A stretch of 64,000 nucleotides of DNA from Puccinia triticina (taxonomy: Eukaryota; Basidiomycota; Pucciniomycetes; Pucciniales; Pucciniaceae). The notes under the pieces are model-generated. The model ran no database searches. It saw only the letters and a program-made list of their open reading frames with translations, and had not been told where the DNA came from. Within the stretch, counting starts at the first letter, position 1. Every line of letters starts with the position of its first letter. The DNA lies in assembly GCF_026914185.1 (NCBI RefSeq), contig NC_070563.1, forward strand, positions 4,547,001-4,611,000, written 5' to 3'. The position numbers and the translations under genes are program-made. Of the stretch, positions 60,801 to 64,000 are shown piece after piece.

Positions 60801-61995
60801 GAGCCTAGTGCTCAACGACTCGGCCGCCTTCCGGGCCAACCACGAGTTCCGGATCACCAATGCCGGCCCGCGCGCCGTCCAGTACGTCCTCAGCCACCGG
60901 CCCGCCCTGACCCTCCAGACGTTCTCGACCGCCTCCACGTATCGCCGCCCCGACCCGATCCCGCGCGCTTCCAACCACACCGCAACTGCACAATTCACCA
61001 GCCCCGCCCGGTTCCGTCTGCAGCCGGGAGCGTCCCAGGTCGTCCGGGTCAGCTTCGCGCCGCCCACGGACCTCGAGCCCCGCTGGCTCGCCGTCTATTC
61101 CGGCTACATCGTCCTCGTAAGCACCTCTCTCCACCCGCCTCCTCTCCGGTCGGGCCCTGACTCCTGTCGATCAGAGCGCCGATGTGGAGTGCGAGAGCCA
61201 CCACGTCCCGTACTACGGCGTAGCAGGCGCGCTCAAGAACCAGTCGAGTAGGCATCTCCCCTCCTCGACACAGAGGCGACGCGGGTCTGATCATTGTTTG
61301 TGCAGTTCTTGACCGTGGGCCGGACGAGAACAAGACGGCGACGTACCCCCACCTCTCCTTCCTGCCCGCGGGGCCGGACGGCTCGGAGGAGACGGCGCCG
61401 GCGCTGGCCAGACCGTTCGTGTGGAGCCGGAAGAAACACAATGCGACGGCGCTGCACTACCGGACTACGTGTAAGCCCGCTTGCTCTTCTTGGGGCACTG
61501 GAGGATGGCTGAGATGGGTCGTGTAAACAGTTGGCTCGCCGGTGGTGCGCGCCGACATCCTGTCGGGGAGTGCCGTGCTCTCGCGCGCGCCGACGACGAC
61601 CGCGGCGTTCGAGCGGACGTTCCGGGGCGCCCGGCTGCTGGGGCTGGTGGTGGAGAGCGAGGACCCGTGGGCGCAGCGGACCGAGTAGGTGCCCTTGTGG
61701 CTGTGGACAGGAAGCCCGCCCACTGACGCGTGGCATGTTGCAGGGCGGGCAATGCGGTGTCGCGGCACTGGAACGGGACCGTGGTGGCCCCGGGGACGAA
61801 GAAGACGCCGGTGCGGCTCGGCCCGGGGTCCTACAAGCTGCTCCTGAGGTGTGTGTGTACCCTGTGTGGCGCGACTTTCTTCGGCGGCGCTTGCTCACGC
61901 CCCTGCTTTCCAGGGCGCTCCGGGTCTCCGGCCAGACGCACGTCGAGCGGGACTGGGAGTATTGGCTGTCGCCCGCGTTCGAGCTGCGCGACTAA
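57849..61995 (+). CDS. Secreted subtilisin-like serine protease 4 (GC-rich paralogue)
   Basis: The ATG at 57849 (GCCATGG context) starts a signal peptide ([22 protein letters not shown]). Prodomain: [11 protein letters not shown], an intron to [12 protein letters not shown] and [12 protein letters not shown] ... [12 protein letters not shown]. Asp box [16 protein letters not shown] (Asp at 58511), His box [14 protein letters not shown] (58784), Asn in [10 protein letters not shown] insert with [20 protein letters not shown] (near 59620). The Ser box is on the 36-nt exon 60443-60478 (Ser at 60461). The DUF1034-like domain is at about 60740-61115, and the C-terminus [13 protein letters not shown] ends in TAA 61993-61995. 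A spacer loop between Asp and His ([18 protein letters not shown]) precedes PCTQC. Codons are strongly GC-ending, unlike proteases 1-3. It pairs most closely with protease 3 by the shared loop position and PKNTPNLTN motif. Confidence 0.9.
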
Positions 61996-62324
61996 CAATC
62001 TCTCTCGTTCTCTTATTGTGTTTGCTTGAGCTAGCAGAGCGCAATGTAATCAGTTCTTGGGATTCGCTAGTTCTTGATGGGCAGGGGTTTCTTTTGTTTC
62101 GGGATGAGAGTCTTCTGGGATGGATGGAGTGGATGAGGTGAGAGCACACCATGCCCACTGGGGAAGCCTCTTCCCAGTCCACTTCCCAATCCAGCCATCT
62201 TCAGGGCCCTTATCCTCCGACCTCCCCCCCCCAGTCCTCCCTCCTGCCAGCATCCTCCCCTCTTCTTGCACTACTCCCATCTGTCCTCCCCCAGCCAGCC
62301 CCAGCCCAGCGAGCCAGCCCAGCC
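61996..62324. other. Spacer between protease 4 and the kinesin gene
   Basis: 329 bp with a C-rich pyrimidine tract (62215-62320) just before the kinesin ATG, a common feature of strong fungal promoters. Confidence 0.5.
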
Positions 62325-64000
62325 ATGTCCAAGCAGCAGCCCGCATCCAACTTCTCCTCGCCCTCCTCAGACACCTCCCACCACGAAAACACCCTCCAGA
62401 AGATCCACTCCTTCAGCTCCATCACCCAGCTCTACTTCAAATTCAACAAAACCCACTCGCCCCTCCAGCAGCACCCGCCAGCCAAGAAACAACTCGACGA
62501 CCACCAGCGACTCTCCTCCGTCCACAGCCTCTCCTCCTCCTACTCCAACCAGTCCAACCTCTACTGCCACCCCAACAACCGCCTGCCCACGCCGACCAGC
62601 AGCAGCTTCAGCCACCAGCCACACCAGCCAGCAGCACCCCCGAAGCCCTCCCAGCTGCCCCAGGGCCAACGAACCCTCCACCACCACTCCTCCGTCCCCC
62701 GCTTCACCCAGCCCAGGCTCACCCTGCGCCCCAGACTCAACTCCTCCACCACCCCGCTCGTCATCAGCAAGAAGACCTACAGCCCGACACCCACGCCCAT
62801 CCACACCTCCCTCGCCCGCACCCCCTCGACCACCTCCCAGCCGTACTTCCTGCCCACCGCCACCACCACCCGCGCCCACTCCCCCGACGCCGCCTCCGAC
62901 CGCTCCCTCCACTCCGCCTCCACCGACTCCCTGCCCCTCTCCACCGACGCCTCCTCCGTCTCCTGCTCCAGGAAACTGCCCCCCGTCTCCTCCACCCTCT
63001 CCCTCCAGAGCACCCCCTCCACCCAGCCCATCCATGTCATCGTCCGGCTGCGCGACCAGACCAAGCCCAACCCCACCCCCCACTCCGAGCTGGTCTCCGT
63101 GAGTCCCTCCCAGCAACACCTCTCCTCTCCTCTGCATCCTGCTGATACATCTGAACCCCAGTTCGACAACGAGTCGATCACCCTGCGCATCCCCGTGGCC
63201 ATGACGGCCAACAACCAGCAGGTGAACTCGTACGAGTTCAAGGTCGACAAGGTGATCTACCCGACGCCGAATGCCCGGCTGAACGAGAAGGTGTACGAGC
63301 GCTGCTCCATCGAGGCCAAGCTGCTCGGCCCGTTCCTCAACGGGTTCAACGCCAGTCTGATTGCCTACGGCCAGACCGGCTCCGGCAAGTCCTTCACCCT
63401 CGGTTCCGACAACGACCCCGCCAACCACGACGGCCTGATCCCAAAGACCCTCGAGCGTCTGTTCGTCCATCTCGCCCAGGCCGACCGCCGCGACACCCGC
63501 GCAGAGCTGCTCGCCAGCTTCGTCGAGATCTACAACGACGAGATCGTCGACCTGCTCCTCACCCCGCCCCCCGCCCCCGACGCCCCCGCACCCTCTTCCT
63601 CGTCGAAGAAGGTGCCGATCAAGATCACCGAGGACAAGCACGACGGCTCGATCGAGCTCGTGGGCTGCAAGAAGCTGCCGATCACCGACCTCAAGCACGC
63701 CCTGCTGCTCTTCAACCACGGCATGGCCCAGCGCGCCGTCGGCACCACCCAGATGAACGCCGCCTCCTCCCGCTCCCACGCCATCTTCACCCTCCATCTC
63801 GTCTCCGACGCCCTCTCCACCTCCGCCACCGTCAACCATCAGCTGCTCACCACCGACTCCCACAACATCGTCAAGCGCACCGCCTCCAAGTTCCAGTTCG
63901 TCGACCTGGCCGGCTCCGAACGCGTCAACAAGACCAAGAACCTGCTCGGCGGGGACCGCTTCAAGGAGGGCATCTTCATCAACGTCTGTCTCCCCCCCTC
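62325..64000 (+). CDS. Kinesin motor protein (partial, runs off the right edge)
   Basis: Microtubule motor ATPase. The ATG at 62325 (GCCATGTCC) opens exon 1 (62325-63098), which joins in phase across a GTGAGT intron to exon 2 at 63162. A 240-residue Ser/Pro/His-rich, probably disordered N-terminal extension precedes the motor. The motor starts at IHVIVRLRD and includes the P-loop YGQTGSGKS (about 63366), switch I NAASSRSHAIF, and switch II DLAGSER (about 63904). GQTGSGKS and the N-terminal motor position suit kinesin-4-like or other N-kinesins; the subfamily is unsure. The frame is open to the window end or to a donor near 63987. The very GC-rich codon use makes false open frames on both other strands. 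Confidence 0.92.
   Translation, partial: MSKQQPASNFSSPSSDTSHHENTLQKIHSFSSITQLYFKFNKTHSPLQQHPPAKKQLDDHQRLSSVHSLSSSYSNQSNLYCHPNNRLPTPTSSSFSHQPHQPAAPPKPSQLPQGQRTLHHHSSVPRFTQPRLTLRPRLNSSTTPLVISKKTYSPTPTPIHTSLARTPSTTSQPYFLPTATTTRAHSPDAASDRSLHSASTDSLPLSTDASSVSCSRKLPPVSSTLSLQSTPSTQPIHVIVRLRDQTKPNPTPHSELVSVSPSQQHLSSPLHPADTSEPQFDNESITLRIPVAMTANNQQVNSYEFKVDKVIYPTPNARLNEKVYERCSIEAKLLGPFLNGFNASLIAYGQTGSGKSFTLGSDNDPANHDGLIPKTLERLFVHLAQADRRDTRAELLASFVEIYNDEIVDLLLTPPPAPDAPAPSSSSKKVPIKITEDKHDGSIELVGCKKLPITDLKHALLLFNHGMAQRAVGTTQMNAASSRSHAIFTLHLVSDALSTSATVNHQLLTTDSHNIVKRTASKFQFVDLAGSERVNKTKNLLGGDRFKEGIFINVCLPP

Noticed and set aside
62367..63863. 498-codon minus-strand open frame, Gly/Val/Glu-rich
   Set aside because: It is antisense to the kinesin exons. 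The extreme GC-ending codon use of the kinesin removes stops from the other frames. The sense frame has the P-loop and switch motifs.

Overview
The window is eukaryotic DNA from a filamentous basidiomycete, most likely a rust fungus (Pucciniales). Genes are split by many 50-100 nt introns with fungal splice sites, and there are secreted proteins and a cluster of secreted subtilases. Nested Copia, hAT, MULE and Harbinger-like transposons fill much of the rest. The genus is an inference; no rRNA or mitochondrial marker is present.

Layout. 1-731 (-): 5' part of an enoyl-CoA hydratase/isomerase gene, divergent from a secreted DUF3455 protein at 1423-2065 (+). 3435-12045: a decayed Copia gag-integrase fragment split by a 6.5 kb hAT element (4588-11068). 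That hAT carries a 105-115 bp minisatellite, a 1.06 kb inverted-repeat element with a 646 bp MITE inside it, and an 871 bp insertion in its transposase gene. 14163-16040 (-): a broken multi-exon gene of unknown family. 16936-22354: a MULE transposon with perfect 9-bp target duplications. Its single spliced frame encodes a GCM-like zinc finger, a MULE transposase, a USP-type (C19) peptidase-like domain and an AT-hook, broken only by three in-frame TGA codons. This is the most unusual object in the window.

23083-25064 (-) is a secreted protein with Pro-Val-Glu-Ala repeats, and 29212-30848 (+) is a membrane-anchored protein of unknown function. From 32.8 kb to 62.0 kb lie four paralogous secreted subtilisin-like proteases (S8 with I9 prodomain, PA insert and DUF1034-like domain). 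The first is on the minus strand and diverges from the other three, which are tandem on the plus strand. All four keep the Asp/His/Asn/Ser set, and in all four the catalytic Ser lies on a phase-0 exon of exactly 36 nt. A second Copia element (50531-57239, minus strand, complete LTRs, half-tRNA primer site) separates the third and fourth proteases. Its 5' LTR is split by a Harbinger-like element built around a TGACCGGTCA satellite array. 62325 to the edge (+) is the start of a kinesin gene. The right end, with protease 4 and the kinesin, is clearly GC-richer than the rest.

Gene ends are reliable where start, stop and splice phases agree. Exon joins were worked out by hand from splice consensus and reading-frame continuity and have no transcript support.
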